Shown: positions 17,815-27,496 of the stretch, in pieces
How positions within the stretch are numbered: the first letter of the stretch is position 1
Layout of the letters: each line of letters begins with the position of its first letter
Assembly (NCBI GenBank): GCA_030576275.1
Contig: JALIBN010000024.1
Location: 1-64,000, forward strand
Length of the DNA stretch: 64,000 bases
Direction of reading: 5' to 3'
Origin: Pseudomonadota bacterium
GTDB lineage: Bacteria; Pseudomonadota; Gammaproteobacteria; Nitrosococcales; Methylophagaceae
Program-made: the position numbers and the translations under genes
The notes under the pieces: generated by a model
The model's input: only the letters and a program-made list of their open reading frames with translations
Databases searched by the model: none
What the model was told of the DNA's origin: nothing

Positions 17815-18891
17815 ATGAGTCTTGCAGAAACGATTCCTAAAAAATTGCAATCAAAAATTGATCATATTATTGATAATGTCCCATCTAATCCATGGCTGAC
17901 AGAAGATCAAAAACAAGATTATGTATCAAAGATTAAGTTATTACTTGAACAAAAAAATGCCGTATTAATTGCACATTATTATGTGGATGATGAATTACAG
18001 GCGCTGGCTGAGCAAACAGGAGGTTATGTCTCTGACTCATTAGATATGGCTAATTTTGGTGCTCAACACCAAGCGAATACTTTAGTCGTATGCGGTGTAC
18101 GTTTCATGGGTGAAACAGCAAAAATTCTGAGCCCAGAAAAAACCGTCATAATGCCAACATTGGAAGCAGAGTGCTCTTTAGATTTAGGTTGTCCGATAGA
18201 AGAATTTAGTCAATTTTGTGACCAATACCCCGAGCACGTAGTTGTGGTCTATGCCAATACCAGTGTTGAAGTAAAAGCACGAGCAGACTGGATTGTAACC
18301 TCAAGTAATGCGATCCAGATTATCCAACACTTGATGGCCCAAGGTAAGAAAATAATTTGGGGACCAGATCGCCATTTAGGCCAATATATTAATAATAAAA
18401 CCGGCGCTAATATGATCCTATGGCAAGGACATTGTGTTGTGCATGATGAGTTCAAACTATATGAACTTGAAGCCTTGATGCAAAAATACCCAGATGCCGA
18501 AGTCTTGGTTCATCCAGAAGCGCCTGAATCTATTATTGCAAAAGCAGATTTTGTCGGCTCAACTAAACAAATTATAGCTGCGGGTAAAGCCTCAAAAGCA
18601 GATACCTTAATTATCGCGACGGATTATGGTTTATTTTATAAAATGAGCCAAGTCGTTCCAAATAAACGCTTGATTCCAGCACCTACTGGTGGCAAAAGTG
18701 CCACATGTAAGAGTTGCGCTCATTGCCCGTGGATGGGAATGAATACGCTAGTTAACTTGTACGAAACATTGCGTGATACCACCAATGTGGTCGAGGTCGA
18801 CGAGCAAACACGCCTAAAAGCATTGATACCATTGAATCGAATGTTAGAATTTTCATATCAACAAGGTATTCTGACTGCTGGTGATGCCTGA
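17815..18891 (+). CDS. nadA: Quinolinate synthase A
   Basis: Enzyme of 358 aa that condenses iminoaspartate with dihydroxyacetone phosphate to make quinolinate for NAD synthesis. Three Cys regions expected to bind the oxygen-sensitive 4Fe-4S cluster are visible: [26 protein letters not shown] and [12 protein letters not shown]. Start ATG follows a run of AAGGGTAATA. It sits alone after mutT, without nadB or nadC in the window. Confidence 0.97.
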   Translation: MSLAETIPKKLQSKIDHIIDNVPSNPWLTEDQKQDYVSKIKLLLEQKNAVLIAHYYVDDELQALAEQTGGYVSDSLDMANFGAQHQANTLVVCGVRFMGETAKILSPEKTVIMPTLEAECSLDLGCPIEEFSQFCDQYPEHVVVVYANTSVEVKARADWIVTSSNAIQIIQHLMAQGKKIIWGPDRHLGQYINNKTGANMILWQGHCVVHDEFKLYELEALMQKYPDAEVLVHPEAPESIIAKADFVGSTKQIIAAGKASKADTLIIATDYGLFYKMSQVVPNKRLIPAPTGGKSATCKSCAHCPWMGMNTLVNLYETLRDTTNVVEVDEQTRLKALIPLNRMLEFSYQQGILTAGDA

Positions 18892-18931
18892 TCTCTATTG
18901 TTATCTGAGCGTACTATCTCGGCCAAATAAA

Positions 18932-19135
18932 CTAGTGATAGTCAGAAGGGTTGTACTCGTCGATGTCGATCTGTTCAATTTGGGATGACTTATCAGGAAT
19001 ACGATGATTTTCTGATGCCCAGTCCCCCAAGTCGATTAATTTACAGCGCTCGCTACAAAATGGTTTCCAAACTTGATCATCTTGCCAAGGGACTGACTGG
19101 CCACACTGTGGACATTGTACTATAGTTTTAGCCAT
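18932..19135 (-). CDS. yacG: DNA gyrase inhibitor YacG
   Basis: Zinc-binding protein of 67 aa with four Cys in VQCPQCGQ and [17 protein letters not shown], the YacG signature. In E. coli YacG binds GyrB and blocks DNA binding by gyrase. Last gene of the pilBCD-coaE-zapD-yacG block, 12 bases after zapD. Confidence 0.95.
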   Translation of the reverse strand: MAKTIVQCPQCGQSVPWQDDQVWKPFCSERCKLIDLGDWASENHRIPDKSSQIEQIDIDEYNPSDYH

Positions 19136-19147
19136 CAGATAATCGCC

Positions 19148-19918
19148 TTACATCGCACAAATGCTAAGTGAAAAATCAATATTTTCAGTAGCTTGCTTAG
19201 CGCGCTGATTAATATCAAAGTCCATTAGACGTACTGTAAAACGATGTTTACCGCCACTTATTTCTGGATAATATGAGGTGTCATTCATCACTTGTACACG
19301 AATAAGCTGATTGGATTGACTACTATCTAAATTTTGTTGGAAAAAGCCGGCTGAAGCTGTAGCAGGTTTGAATCCAGTACTGCCACGGATTAATCTCAGC
19401 GAGATTTCAATGGCTGCACGCATACTAGCAAATTGGTTCAGCCAATTGAGTAACTGATGTTTGCGGGCCTCATAAGGTGTATGTCGTAACCAGAAATGAT
19501 AGGCGGGTAAATCAAAGTCACAACTTCCGCCGGGGATACTCGCACGCTGACGAATGCTATATATAAAATCATTTTCACGCAAAGTTTGACCGATGGCTGA
19601 TTTACTAAGATGTAATGAATCTAAAATTTGGTCTAATTCATCAAGTAAATCATCGAGGGCACGTTTATCGACACCCGGTGTATTTTCAAGTGCCGACAGG
19701 GTACTGACCAGACGTTCTAATTCTTTAACGATTTCTTGTTTTAGATCGCTACGTTCAAAAACAGACAAAAGACTAAGTAATCCATCAATTGCGTTACGAT
19801 TATTTAATTCGTCATTATGTTTCAAGGCGTGATCAACTCTCGCGAATAAAAATTCAAGCCGAAGAAATGTGCGTATGCGCTCATTGAGCGGTTGTTCGTA
19901 AATAATTTTTTCAGGCAC
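19148..19918 (-). CDS. zapD: Cell division protein ZapD
   Basis: Cytoplasmic FtsZ cross-linking protein of 256 aa that bundles FtsZ filaments in the Z ring. Family features are the N-terminal YEQPLNERIRTFLRLEFLF, a long helical domain and a C-terminal beta domain (CDFDLPAYHFWL, ISGGKHRFTVRLMDF). Length equals the usual 245-260 aa. Downstream of coaE on the same strand, as in other Gammaproteobacteria. Confidence 0.95.
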   Translation of the reverse strand: MPEKIIYEQPLNERIRTFLRLEFLFARVDHALKHNDELNNRNAIDGLLSLLSVFERSDLKQEIVKELERLVSTLSALENTPGVDKRALDDLLDELDQILDSLHLSKSAIGQTLRENDFIYSIRQRASIPGGSCDFDLPAYHFWLRHTPYEARKHQLLNWLNQFASMRAAIEISLRLIRGSTGFKPATASAGFFQQNLDSSQSNQLIRVQVMNDTSYYPEISGGKHRFTVRLMDFDINQRAKQATENIDFSLSICAM

Positions 19919-19955
19919 AGGCGATTCAAATTAATTTAAGGATCGTAGAAAATGC

Positions 19956-20591
19956 TTATTGTCCATGACTATCGTTATGCTGGCAACTTGATGGTGAATT
20001 ATTTGCCAGAGAAAAGTACTTCTTATGTAATTTATCGACCTGTTTCTTGAGGTTTTCAGCACTATTATTATTAGCGATAATATCATCGGCACAGGCTAAG
20101 CGTTGCTGTCGATTTACTTGGCTATTGATCATTAACTGAGCATCATCTAAAGGAATATTATCGCGCTCACATAAGCGCGTCAGTTGTAGCGCTAAATCAA
20201 TATCAACAAGCAATACACGATCGACGAGCTCCGTCATCTCAGCTTCAATCAGTAAGGGGATTGCTAATATACAATATGGCGTATTTAAGGCAGCACTTCG
20301 CAGAAATAGCTGTAAGCGAATACGTGGGTGAAGAATCATTTCTAATTGATGTTTTGCTTTGTCATCAGAGAAAATCAGTTTTCTTAAATACTGGCGATTG
20401 AGTTCGCCATTTGGCAGGCATATGTTATCTCCAAAGGTATGGACAATTTCATTATAGGCTTCTTGCTTGGGCTCAACTAATTGCCTAGCAATGACATCGG
20501 CATCAATAATGGGGATTCCATATTGAGAAAATAAACGACAAACCGTCGATTTTCCACTGGCAATACCTCCGGTGAGCCCTATTTTTAACAT
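19956..20591 (-). CDS. coaE: Dephospho-CoA kinase
   Basis: Last enzyme of coenzyme A synthesis, 211 aa. P-loop GLTGGIASGKSTV at 6-18, substrate-site PIIDADVIARQLV, and lid region (LVDIDLALQLTRLCERD). ATG 20591 lies 7 bases after the pilD stop, so it is probably co-translated with the pilus genes, the usual arrangement. Confidence 0.97.
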   Translation of the reverse strand: MLKIGLTGGIASGKSTVCRLFSQYGIPIIDADVIARQLVEPKQEAYNEIVHTFGDNICLPNGELNRQYLRKLIFSDDKAKHQLEMILHPRIRLQLFLRSAALNTPYCILAIPLLIEAEMTELVDRVLLVDIDLALQLTRLCERDNIPLDDAQLMINSQVNRQQRLACADDIIANNNSAENLKKQVDKLHKKYFSLANNSPSSCQHNDSHGQ

Positions 20592-20597
20592 AGGATG

Positions 20598-21467
20598 TTA
20601 GCCTGCCCCCATCCAGCTAAGATAGGCATAGGTAATTGCATCACCCCAAACTAATGCGATCCAGCCTGCTGCGGCGAGATAAGGGCCAAAGGGAATAGGG
20701 ACATTACGTTGATGTTGACCAAAAACAATGAGTGAGATACCGACTATGGCACCCACTAATGATGACAATAAGATGATCGATGGCAAAATCAACCAGCCAA
20801 ACCATGCGCCTAAGGCCGCTAATAGCTTGAAGTCACCATAACCCATACCTTCCTTACCAGTGACTAGTTTAAAGCCATGAAACACTAGCCATAGCGATAA
20901 ATAGCCAGCTATTGCACCAATCACGCTAGATGTTAAGTCGGTATAAACAGTAAACAGGTTAAAGACAATGCCAAGCCATAACAGCGGTAATGTAATGCTG
21001 TCAGGTAATAGTTGGTGATCAATGTCGATAAAGGTCAAGGTGATAAGCGACCAGGTTAACAAAAGTGCGCCTAAACAAGCCCAATCAAAACCAAAATACC
21101 AAGCGACAATGCCTGAAAGCAGTGCTGTTAAAGCTTCGATCAATGGGTATCGTTTTGAAATAGGCGCTCTACACTGTTTGCACTTCCCACCTAAAAAAAG
21201 ATAGCTAATAACGGGAATATTTTCGATAGCAGTGATAGCGTGATTACAATGAGGGCAACGCGAACGCGGTACACTTAATGTAAAAGGTGCTACTACTTCG
21301 GACGTTTGATTATTAAGCTCATCACATTGTGCTTTCCAATCTTGTTCCATCATGATCGGAAGTCGATAAATAACGACGTTGAGGAAACTGCCAACTAATA
21401 GACCAAGTACGCTGACTACTAAGACCAACCATAAGGATGACGCTTGCAATAGTGCAATTAAATCCAT
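20598..21467 (-). CDS. pilD: Type IV prepilin peptidase and N-methylase
   Basis: Inner-membrane aspartic protease of 289 aa that cleaves prepilins and methylates the new N-terminus. The cytoplasmic zinc site has CPHC and CKQC pairs. The catalytic Asp residues are in FIDIDHQLLPDSITLP and in GMGYGDFKLLAALGAWFGW, the second being the conserved GxGD motif. Eight or so membrane helices are visible. Its start shares one base with the pilC stop (TAATG). Confidence 0.97.
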   Translation of the reverse strand: MDLIALLQASSLWLVLVVSVLGLLVGSFLNVVIYRLPIMMEQDWKAQCDELNNQTSEVVAPFTLSVPRSRCPHCNHAITAIENIPVISYLFLGGKCKQCRAPISKRYPLIEALTALLSGIVAWYFGFDWACLGALLLTWSLITLTFIDIDHQLLPDSITLPLLWLGIVFNLFTVYTDLTSSVIGAIAGYLSLWLVFHGFKLVTGKEGMGYGDFKLLAALGAWFGWLILPSIILLSSLVGAIVGISLIVFGQHQRNVPIPFGPYLAAAGWIALVWGDAITYAYLSWMGAG

Positions 21468-22708
21468 TACACAACGGCACCTAGTTTGAAAATCGGTAAG
21501 TACATAGCGATAACCAAAGTACCAATCAAACCACCTAAAATGACCATGATCATCGGTTCCATTAGTGCTGTCATATTATCCACAGCATCATCGACTTCTT
21601 GCTCATAAAAATCAGCGACTTTGGCTAACATAGAATCAAGTGAACCTGATTCTTCACCAATGGCGACCATTTGCACCACCATGTTGGGGAATATTTCAGT
21701 TTCTTTCATGGCGACATTTAATTGGGTACCCGTAGATACATCATCACGCATAACCATCGTCGCTTCACTAAACACGATATTGCCTGTTGCTCCGGCAACC
21801 GAGACCATTGCTTCAACCATTGGTACGCCTGCCTTAAACATTGTAGAAAAGGTGCGTGCAAAACGTGCGATAGCACCTTTTTCTTGAATAATGCCGATGA
21901 CGGGGATTTTAAGTAACATCCGATCAAAGAAATGTTGTACTTTTCGCGAACGACGTTTGCTTTCCATGATGGCGTATACGGCACCGATGATTGTGCCGAA
22001 GATAATCCACCAATACTCTTGGAATACTTGGGAGAGGCTGATGACAGCTTTTGTCAGTCCAGGTAAATCAGCACCGAACCCAGTAAATAATGCTTCGAAC
22101 TGTGGGATTACGAAGATCATTAAGATTGCGGTAACGACAAAGGCAACGACAATAATCGCGGTAGGATAGACTAATGCTTTTTTGATTTTGGCTTTTAAGG
22201 CTTCAGTTTTTTCTTTATAGGCCGCGATTTCATGCAATAGTGTTTCTAATGTACCTGATTGCTCACCAGCATGAACTAAGCTGACAAAAAGATCATCAAA
22301 ATATAAAGGAAATTTACCCAGCGATTCGGCCAAACTTGTACCCGATTCTACATCGCCTTTGATAGCTAATATCATCTCCTGCATACTGGCATTTTCATGG
22401 CCTTCACCAATAATCTGCATTGATTGCATTAATGGAACACCGGCAGACATCATTGTGGCTAGCATGCGGCTGAATACGGCGATATCGGAAGGTTTAATGG
22501 CCGGCTTTCTAGCTGCAAACAGATCTTTAGGTTTCTTTTTGACCTTGATAGGGTTAATGCTTCGGCGACGAAGTATGGCTTTAACTTCATTAATACTCGT
22601 TGCCGATTCTTCGCCCTTGATACGCCGGCCTTGTTTATTGGTACCCTGCCAAATGAAGACAGGATTAACCTTAACCTTTTTCTTGACTGCTTTAGTTGCT
22701 TGCGCCAC
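21467..22708 (-). CDS. pilC: Type IV pilus inner-membrane platform protein
   Basis: Protein of 413 aa of the GspF/PilC family. Two homologous cytoplasmic helical domains (VFSRMLATMMSAGVPLMQ and FARTFSTMFKAGVPMVEA) each precede membrane helices, ending VILGGLIGTLVIAMYLPIF. It couples the PilB motor to pilin assembly. Encoded 3 bases after pilB and overlapping pilD. No major pilin gene is next to the operon. Confidence 0.97.
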   Translation of the reverse strand: MAQATKAVKKKVKVNPVFIWQGTNKQGRRIKGEESATSINEVKAILRRRSINPIKVKKKPKDLFAARKPAIKPSDIAVFSRMLATMMSAGVPLMQSMQIIGEGHENASMQEMILAIKGDVESGTSLAESLGKFPLYFDDLFVSLVHAGEQSGTLETLLHEIAAYKEKTEALKAKIKKALVYPTAIIVVAFVVTAILMIFVIPQFEALFTGFGADLPGLTKAVISLSQVFQEYWWIIFGTIIGAVYAIMESKRRSRKVQHFFDRMLLKIPVIGIIQEKGAIARFARTFSTMFKAGVPMVEAMVSVAGATGNIVFSEATMVMRDDVSTGTQLNVAMKETEIFPNMVVQMVAIGEESGSLDSMLAKVADFYEQEVDDAVDNMTALMEPMIMVILGGLIGTLVIAMYLPIFKLGAVV

Positions 22709-22711
22709 GGA

Positions 22712-24424
22712 TTACTCCTTAATTACTCGGTTTAATTCTTCAAGGCTCGTCATGCCTGATGCGACTTTTTTAAGACCGGATTTTCTTAAGTCATCGATGC
22801 CTTCTTTTTCGGCTTGATCGGCCAAGGTCATCGCATTGCCACCTTCCATAATAATACGACCCATTGCCTCAGAAATGGGCATTACTTGATAAATACCAAC
22901 ACGCCCTTTATAACCTAAGGTACAACTATCACAGCCCACTGCTTTGAAAATTGTCATACCGCTATCTATTTGTTTTTGGGTGAACCCTTCTTCTAAAAGC
23001 GCTTCAACAGGGATATTTTCGGTCTGCTTACATTTAGTGCATAAGCGACGACCTAGACGTTGGGCAATAATCAGTGATACTGCTGAGGCGATATTGAAGG
23101 CAGGAACGCCCATATTGGCTAAACGAGTAAGAGTCTGCGGCGCATCATTGGTATGTAACGTTGAAAATACCATATGGCCAGTTTGTGCGGCTTTGATCGA
23201 TATTTCAGCGGTTTCTAAATCCCGTATCTCGCCGACCATGATGATATCTGGATCTTGGCGAAGAAACGCTTTTAACGCCGAAGAGAAGGTCAGGCCTACC
23301 GCGGGATTTATATTGACTTGATTGATGCCGGCTAAACTAATTTCCGCTGGATCTTCTGCGGTAGATATATTTCTATCGTCAGTATTTAGAATACTAAGCG
23401 CTGTATAAAGTGATACGGTTTTACCACTACCCGTAGGACCTGTTACTAGCACCATGCCATAAGGTTGATGCATGGCTTCCATGAATATTTTCTTTTGATC
23501 GGGCTCATAGCCGAGAACATCAATCCCTAATTGTGCGCTAGTCGGATCAAGGATACGTAATACGATTTTTTCACCAAATAACGTTGGGCAGGTATTAACA
23601 CGAAAATCAATCGTTTTAGTGGCTGATAATTTGAGCCGCATCCGACCATCTTGTGGCACACGACGTTCGGCGATATTTAACCGAGATAATACTTTGAGAC
23701 GTGCGGCAATTCGGCCGCTGAGATTAACAGGTGCTGATTGGGCTTCTTGTAAGATGCCATCGATTCGAATCCGTACACGGTATTTTTTTTCATAAGGCTC
23801 AAAGTGAATATCAGAAGCCCCTGACTTGATGGCATGGGTCAAAATACCATTGATAAACCTAACAATAGGGGTTTCATCAACGTCTGAAGTATTAGGTTCT
23901 TTTCGGTCTGTTGTGTCATCTGGGCCGAGATCAATGTCATCTAAATCAGCGCCGCCAAAGTCATCAAATTTTTCGTTACTTTGATCTAAGGCGCGTTCAA
24001 TTGCTGCCGTTAATTTTTGTTCTTCAACCAAAACAGCAAAGGTATTCATGCCGGTGCTAAATTGATACTCATCCAAAGCTTGTAGATTAGTCGGATCTGA
24101 CATGGCTACATGGAGGCGGTTACCGCGTTGATATAGCGGTAAGGCATGATGTTTACGAATAAGACTTTCTTTAATTAGCGATGTGGCTGCGACATCCATG
24201 CTCATGGCATCAATATCAAATAGTGGTACGCCAAATTCTTGGGATGCAACTAAAGCGATGTCATGGCTATTAAGAATTTTATTGCGCACTAAATAGCTAA
24301 CAAAAGGTTGATTAGCCTTCTTGGCATGTTTTTGGGCGGATAAGGCTTCTTCCTCACTTAACAAGCCATCAGTAATGAGGCGCCTTGCTAAACCGCTAAG
24401 TCTGATTAATTCGGTATTTTCCAT
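22712..24424 (-). CDS. pilB: Type IV pilus assembly ATPase
   Basis: Hexameric extension motor of 570 aa. N-terminal MshEN-type domain (1-150), acidic linker rich in Asp (153-185), then the secretion ATPase domain with Walker A GPTGSGKT at 330-337, Asp box, Walker B region (QDPDIIMVGEIRD) and His box (HMVFSTLHTNDA). The four-Cys zinc site is CTKCKQ plus CDSCTLGYKGR. First gene of the pilBCD operon; divergent from lptM with a 146-bp shared promoter region. Confidence 0.97.
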   Translation of the reverse strand: MENTELIRLSGLARRLITDGLLSEEEALSAQKHAKKANQPFVSYLVRNKILNSHDIALVASQEFGVPLFDIDAMSMDVAATSLIKESLIRKHHALPLYQRGNRLHVAMSDPTNLQALDEYQFSTGMNTFAVLVEEQKLTAAIERALDQSNEKFDDFGGADLDDIDLGPDDTTDRKEPNTSDVDETPIVRFINGILTHAIKSGASDIHFEPYEKKYRVRIRIDGILQEAQSAPVNLSGRIAARLKVLSRLNIAERRVPQDGRMRLKLSATKTIDFRVNTCPTLFGEKIVLRILDPTSAQLGIDVLGYEPDQKKIFMEAMHQPYGMVLVTGPTGSGKTVSLYTALSILNTDDRNISTAEDPAEISLAGINQVNINPAVGLTFSSALKAFLRQDPDIIMVGEIRDLETAEISIKAAQTGHMVFSTLHTNDAPQTLTRLANMGVPAFNIASAVSLIIAQRLGRRLCTKCKQTENIPVEALLEEGFTQKQIDSGMTIFKAVGCDSCTLGYKGRVGIYQVMPISEAMGRIIMEGGNAMTLADQAEKEGIDDLRKSGLKKVASGMTSLEELNRVIKE

Positions 24425-24570
24425 ATATGCGCGATGACCTAAAAGCTAAAGATTGTGTTAATTAGCACTCATATTATGTAAGTTATTAGATAATTTCTAG
24501 TTTGCAAGTCGAGACGAGCCACTTGCTTCCCGTATATACTGCTCACAATTGATCGATATTGGAAATAATA

Positions 24571-24702
24571 ATGCAAAAAATGATGAGATGGAAACGACTA
24601 ATATTAGTCATAAGTATTTTGACTGTATTAGGTGCTTGTGGACAAAAAGGTGAGTTATATTTGCCGGAAGATCATGCCTCGATGAGCTCGGAGACAGAAT
24701 AA
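24571..24702 (+). CDS. lptM: LPS translocon maturation lipoprotein LptM (YifL-like)
   Basis: Very small lipoprotein of 43 aa: basic start MQKMMRWKR, hydrophobic run LILVISILTVLGAC with the lipobox Cys at about 24, then GQKGELYLPED. The C-G-x-K-G-x-L-Y-x-P pattern right after the lipid-modified Cys is the LptM/YifL signature. In E. coli LptM helps the LptD-LptE translocon mature. Position immediately before lysA-dapF matches the conserved yifL-dapF linkage. GGAAATA precedes the ATG, and the stop is 3 bases before the lysA start. Confidence 0.88.
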   Translation: MQKMMRWKRLILVISILTVLGACGQKGELYLPEDHASMSSETE

Positions 24703-24705
24703 AAA

Positions 24706-25956
24706 ATGGATTATTTTGATTATAAATCAGGTGAGTTATTTGCTGAAGACGTTGCCATAGCTAACATCGCTGAGCAATTTGGTACGCCTACCTATGTCTA
24801 TTCTCGGGCGACATTAGAGCGTCACTGGCAAGCATTTGATAACGCCTTTTCAGGCCAAGCACATTGTGTGTGTTATGCAGTAAAAGCAAATTCTAACTTA
24901 GCTGTTTTAAATGTGTTGGCTAGATTAGGTTCCGGTTTTGATATCGTTTCTGGTGGTGAGTTAGCTCGAGTATTGGCCGCTGGTGGACAGGCAACTCGGA
25001 TCGTTTTTTCCGGCGTAGGGAAGACGGTTGCGGAAATTAGTTATGCTTTGCAACAAGGCATCCGCTGTTTTAATGTGGAATCAATTCCAGAATTGATTCG
25101 GATCAATGATGTGGCGAGTGAATTAGATTGCCGTGCTGCGATTTCGATTCGGGTTAATCCTGATGTCGATGCGCAAACGCATCCTTATATATCTACAGGC
25201 TTAAAAGAAAATAAATTTGGTATTGCCATTGAACAGGCAGAAACCGTATATCAACAAGCACAAGCCTTGTCTCATTTAAATGTTGTGGGTATTGACTGCC
25301 ATATTGGCTCACAACTTACCTCGGTCGCGCCATTTGTCGATGCCTTAAAGCGTGTATTGACCTTAATCGATAGACTGGCTGAACTAGGTATTAAGCTTAG
25401 TCATTTGGATATAGGAGGTGGACTAGGCATTACTTATCAAAATGAAACACCGCCGAGTCCTGCTGAATATGCCGCAGCTTTACGTACTTTATTAGTCGGT
25501 CGTGACCTTGAAATATTGTTAGAGCCTGGTCGTGCTATTGCCGGAAATGCCGGTATTTTATTGACCAAAGTTGAATATATAAAACCGACAGAGGACAAAC
25601 AATTTGCGATTGTCGATGCGGCGATGAATGATTTATTGCGCCCAGCTTTATACCAATCATGGATGGCTATTCAAGCAGTGATACCTGATGAATCTCTAGT
25701 GCCACAAAATTTTGATATCGTAGGACCTATCTGTGAAACAGGTGATTTTCTAGGTAAAGATCGTCTGTTAGCGATAAAACCCAATGATTTGTTAGCAATT
25801 CGTTCGGCAGGGGCTTACGGTTTTACCATGAGTTCTAATTACAATTCACGTCCTCGTGCGGCCGAAGTGATGGTTGATGGTGATAAAGTCTATGTCGTAC
25901 GTGAACGTGAAACTATCGAATCATTGTATGCTGGCGAACAGTTGTTACCGGCGTAA
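24706..25956 (+). CDS. lysA: Diaminopimelate decarboxylase
   Basis: PLP enzyme of 416 aa making lysine from meso-diaminopimelate. The PLP Lys lies in CYAVKANSNLAVL. The His and Gly-rich phosphate loop are in HIGSQLTS and DIGGGLGI. The PLP-dependent C-terminal part has PICETGDFLGKDR with the catalytic Cys, and SAGAYGFTMSSNYNSRPR. Together with dapF it completes the end of the lysine/DAP branch. Starts 3 bases after lptM. Confidence 0.98.
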   Translation: MDYFDYKSGELFAEDVAIANIAEQFGTPTYVYSRATLERHWQAFDNAFSGQAHCVCYAVKANSNLAVLNVLARLGSGFDIVSGGELARVLAAGGQATRIVFSGVGKTVAEISYALQQGIRCFNVESIPELIRINDVASELDCRAAISIRVNPDVDAQTHPYISTGLKENKFGIAIEQAETVYQQAQALSHLNVVGIDCHIGSQLTSVAPFVDALKRVLTLIDRLAELGIKLSHLDIGGGLGITYQNETPPSPAEYAAALRTLLVGRDLEILLEPGRAIAGNAGILLTKVEYIKPTEDKQFAIVDAAMNDLLRPALYQSWMAIQAVIPDESLVPQNFDIVGPICETGDFLGKDRLLAIKPNDLLAIRSAGAYGFTMSSNYNSRPRAAEVMVDGDKVYVVRERETIESLYAGEQLLPA

Positions 25957-25961
25957 TCACG

Positions 25962-26810
25962 ATGTTGAAATTCAGCAAAATGCATGGCATAGGCAATGAC
26001 TTTGTTGTCATTGATGCTATTAATCAGCAAGTCGAGTTAACTAACCGTCAAATTAGATTGTTAGCCGACAGGCGTTATGGCGTGGGCTGTGATCAGTTGT
26101 TGTTGGTCGAAAAATCTTCAAACCCCGCGGTCGATTTTAAATATCGAATTTTTAATGCCGATGGTGGCGAAGTGGCTCAATGTGGTAACGGCGCTCGCTG
26201 TTTTGCTCGATTTGTCTACGATAAAGGCTTGACTGCTAAAACCACTATTGCAGTAGAAACCGCTTCAGGGGTTATTTATCCTAGTATGAAAAGTGGTGGT
26301 GAAGTGACTGTGGATATGGGCTTGCCACGATTTTCACCATTGGATATTCCCTTTGTTATAGATAAGCAATCTGCGACCTATATGTTGCCCGTGGTGGAAC
26401 GACAGGATGTAGAAATAGGTGCGGTTTCGATGGGTAATCCACATGCGGTATTATTGGTAGATGACATTAATACCGCCGAAGTGAATACCTTAGGGGCGAT
26501 TATTGAACGACATAGTCAGTTCCCTGAGCGAGTGAATGTTGGTTTTATGGAAGTGGTTAATCCTAGCAGAATTAATTTGCGAGTATTTGAACGCGGTGCA
26601 GGTGAAACACTGGCCTGTGGTACCGGAGCATGTGCTGCGGTAGTAAGTGGCATCCAACGTGGCTTATTAGCGCGAGAAGTTAAGGTTAAATTGCCTGGTG
26701 GTGAATTAGTAATTGAATGGTCTAATGACAACGCATCTGTCTGGATGACGGGGCCAACTACACACGTATTTGATGGGGAAATAGCATGGGCGACGATAAA
26801 CTCGAATTAA
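25962..26810 (+). CDS. dapF: Diaminopimelate epimerase
   Basis: Cofactor-free epimerase of 282 aa converting LL- to meso-diaminopimelate for peptidoglycan and lysine. Both catalytic Cys motifs are present: AQCGNGARCFARF and ACGTGACAAVVSG, as well as the N-terminal KMHGIGNDFVVID. The C-terminal end overlaps the next gene by 25 bases in another frame. Confidence 0.98.
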   Translation: MLKFSKMHGIGNDFVVIDAINQQVELTNRQIRLLADRRYGVGCDQLLLVEKSSNPAVDFKYRIFNADGGEVAQCGNGARCFARFVYDKGLTAKTTIAVETASGVIYPSMKSGGEVTVDMGLPRFSPLDIPFVIDKQSATYMLPVVERQDVEIGAVSMGNPHAVLLVDDINTAEVNTLGAIIERHSQFPERVNVGFMEVVNPSRINLRVFERGAGETLACGTGACAAVVSGIQRGLLAREVKVKLPGGELVIEWSNDNASVWMTGPTTHVFDGEIAWATINSN

Positions 26811-27496
26811 CTGTAGAACAGGTGGCTGCATATCTGAAAAAGCATTCTGACTTCTTTATTGATCAGCCGGCGGTGTTAGATTCACTACAGCTATCAACGT
26901 CTCCTGAAGGTACTATTTCACTGGCGCAGCGCCAGTTAGAACGGTGTCTACAAAAAAATGAAAAACTACATACCCAGCTCAATTCTTTATTATTCAATGC
27001 TCGAAAAAATACTGAATTACAATCACGAGTGCATCAACTTTGTTTGCGACTGATGGATGCAAAGGGCTTGGACGAGCTGTTACCATTACTGATGCATGAA
27101 CTTAAACAAGAGTTTGAAGCGGATGAGGTGTCATTGCGTTTGTTTTATAATGGCGACGCTAAAATCGATTTACCAGCGCTCACTGACAATATCGTTCAGC
27201 ATCATATTGATGACGATGGATTTAAAATTTTCGATAGTTTATTGGCCAAACAACAACCCGTATGCGGTCGATTAACACTGGCCCAAAAAACAGTATTATT
27301 TGGTGACCGGGCCGAGCAAGTGCAATCAGTCGCCTGTTTGCCATTAGGTCATCAGCCATGTGCTGGTTTATTAGCGATAGCCAGTTTTAATGTCAATCGC
27401 TTTCATGCCGATATGGGGACTGACTATTTGAGTTTCTTGGGCGATATTACTATGCGCTTATTACGTCCTTATCATCACGCTTTACATGGTGAATAA
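26786..27496 (+). CDS. DUF484 (YigA-type) family protein
   Basis: Protein of 236 aa with an N-terminal helical segment (VAAYLKKHSDFFIDQPAVLDSL) typical of DUF484, a coiled-coil region (LAQRQLERCLQKNEKLHTQL), and a GAF-like C-terminal domain. Function unknown. It lies between dapF and xerC in nearly all Gammaproteobacteria. Here it overlaps dapF by 25 bases and xerC by 11, so expression is probably coupled. Confidence 0.92.
   Translation: MGDDKLELTVEQVAAYLKKHSDFFIDQPAVLDSLQLSTSPEGTISLAQRQLERCLQKNEKLHTQLNSLLFNARKNTELQSRVHQLCLRLMDAKGLDELLPLLMHELKQEFEADEVSLRLFYNGDAKIDLPALTDNIVQHHIDDDGFKIFDSLLAKQQPVCGRLTLAQKTVLFGDRAEQVQSVACLPLGHQPCAGLLAIASFNVNRFHADMGTDYLSFLGDITMRLLRPYHHALHGE

Noticed and set aside
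22359-22817. Plus-strand open frame of 152 codons opposite pilC and the end of pilB
   Set aside because: Shadow of the pil genes; its codons mirror the conserved pil coding frame and no protein family is recognisable.
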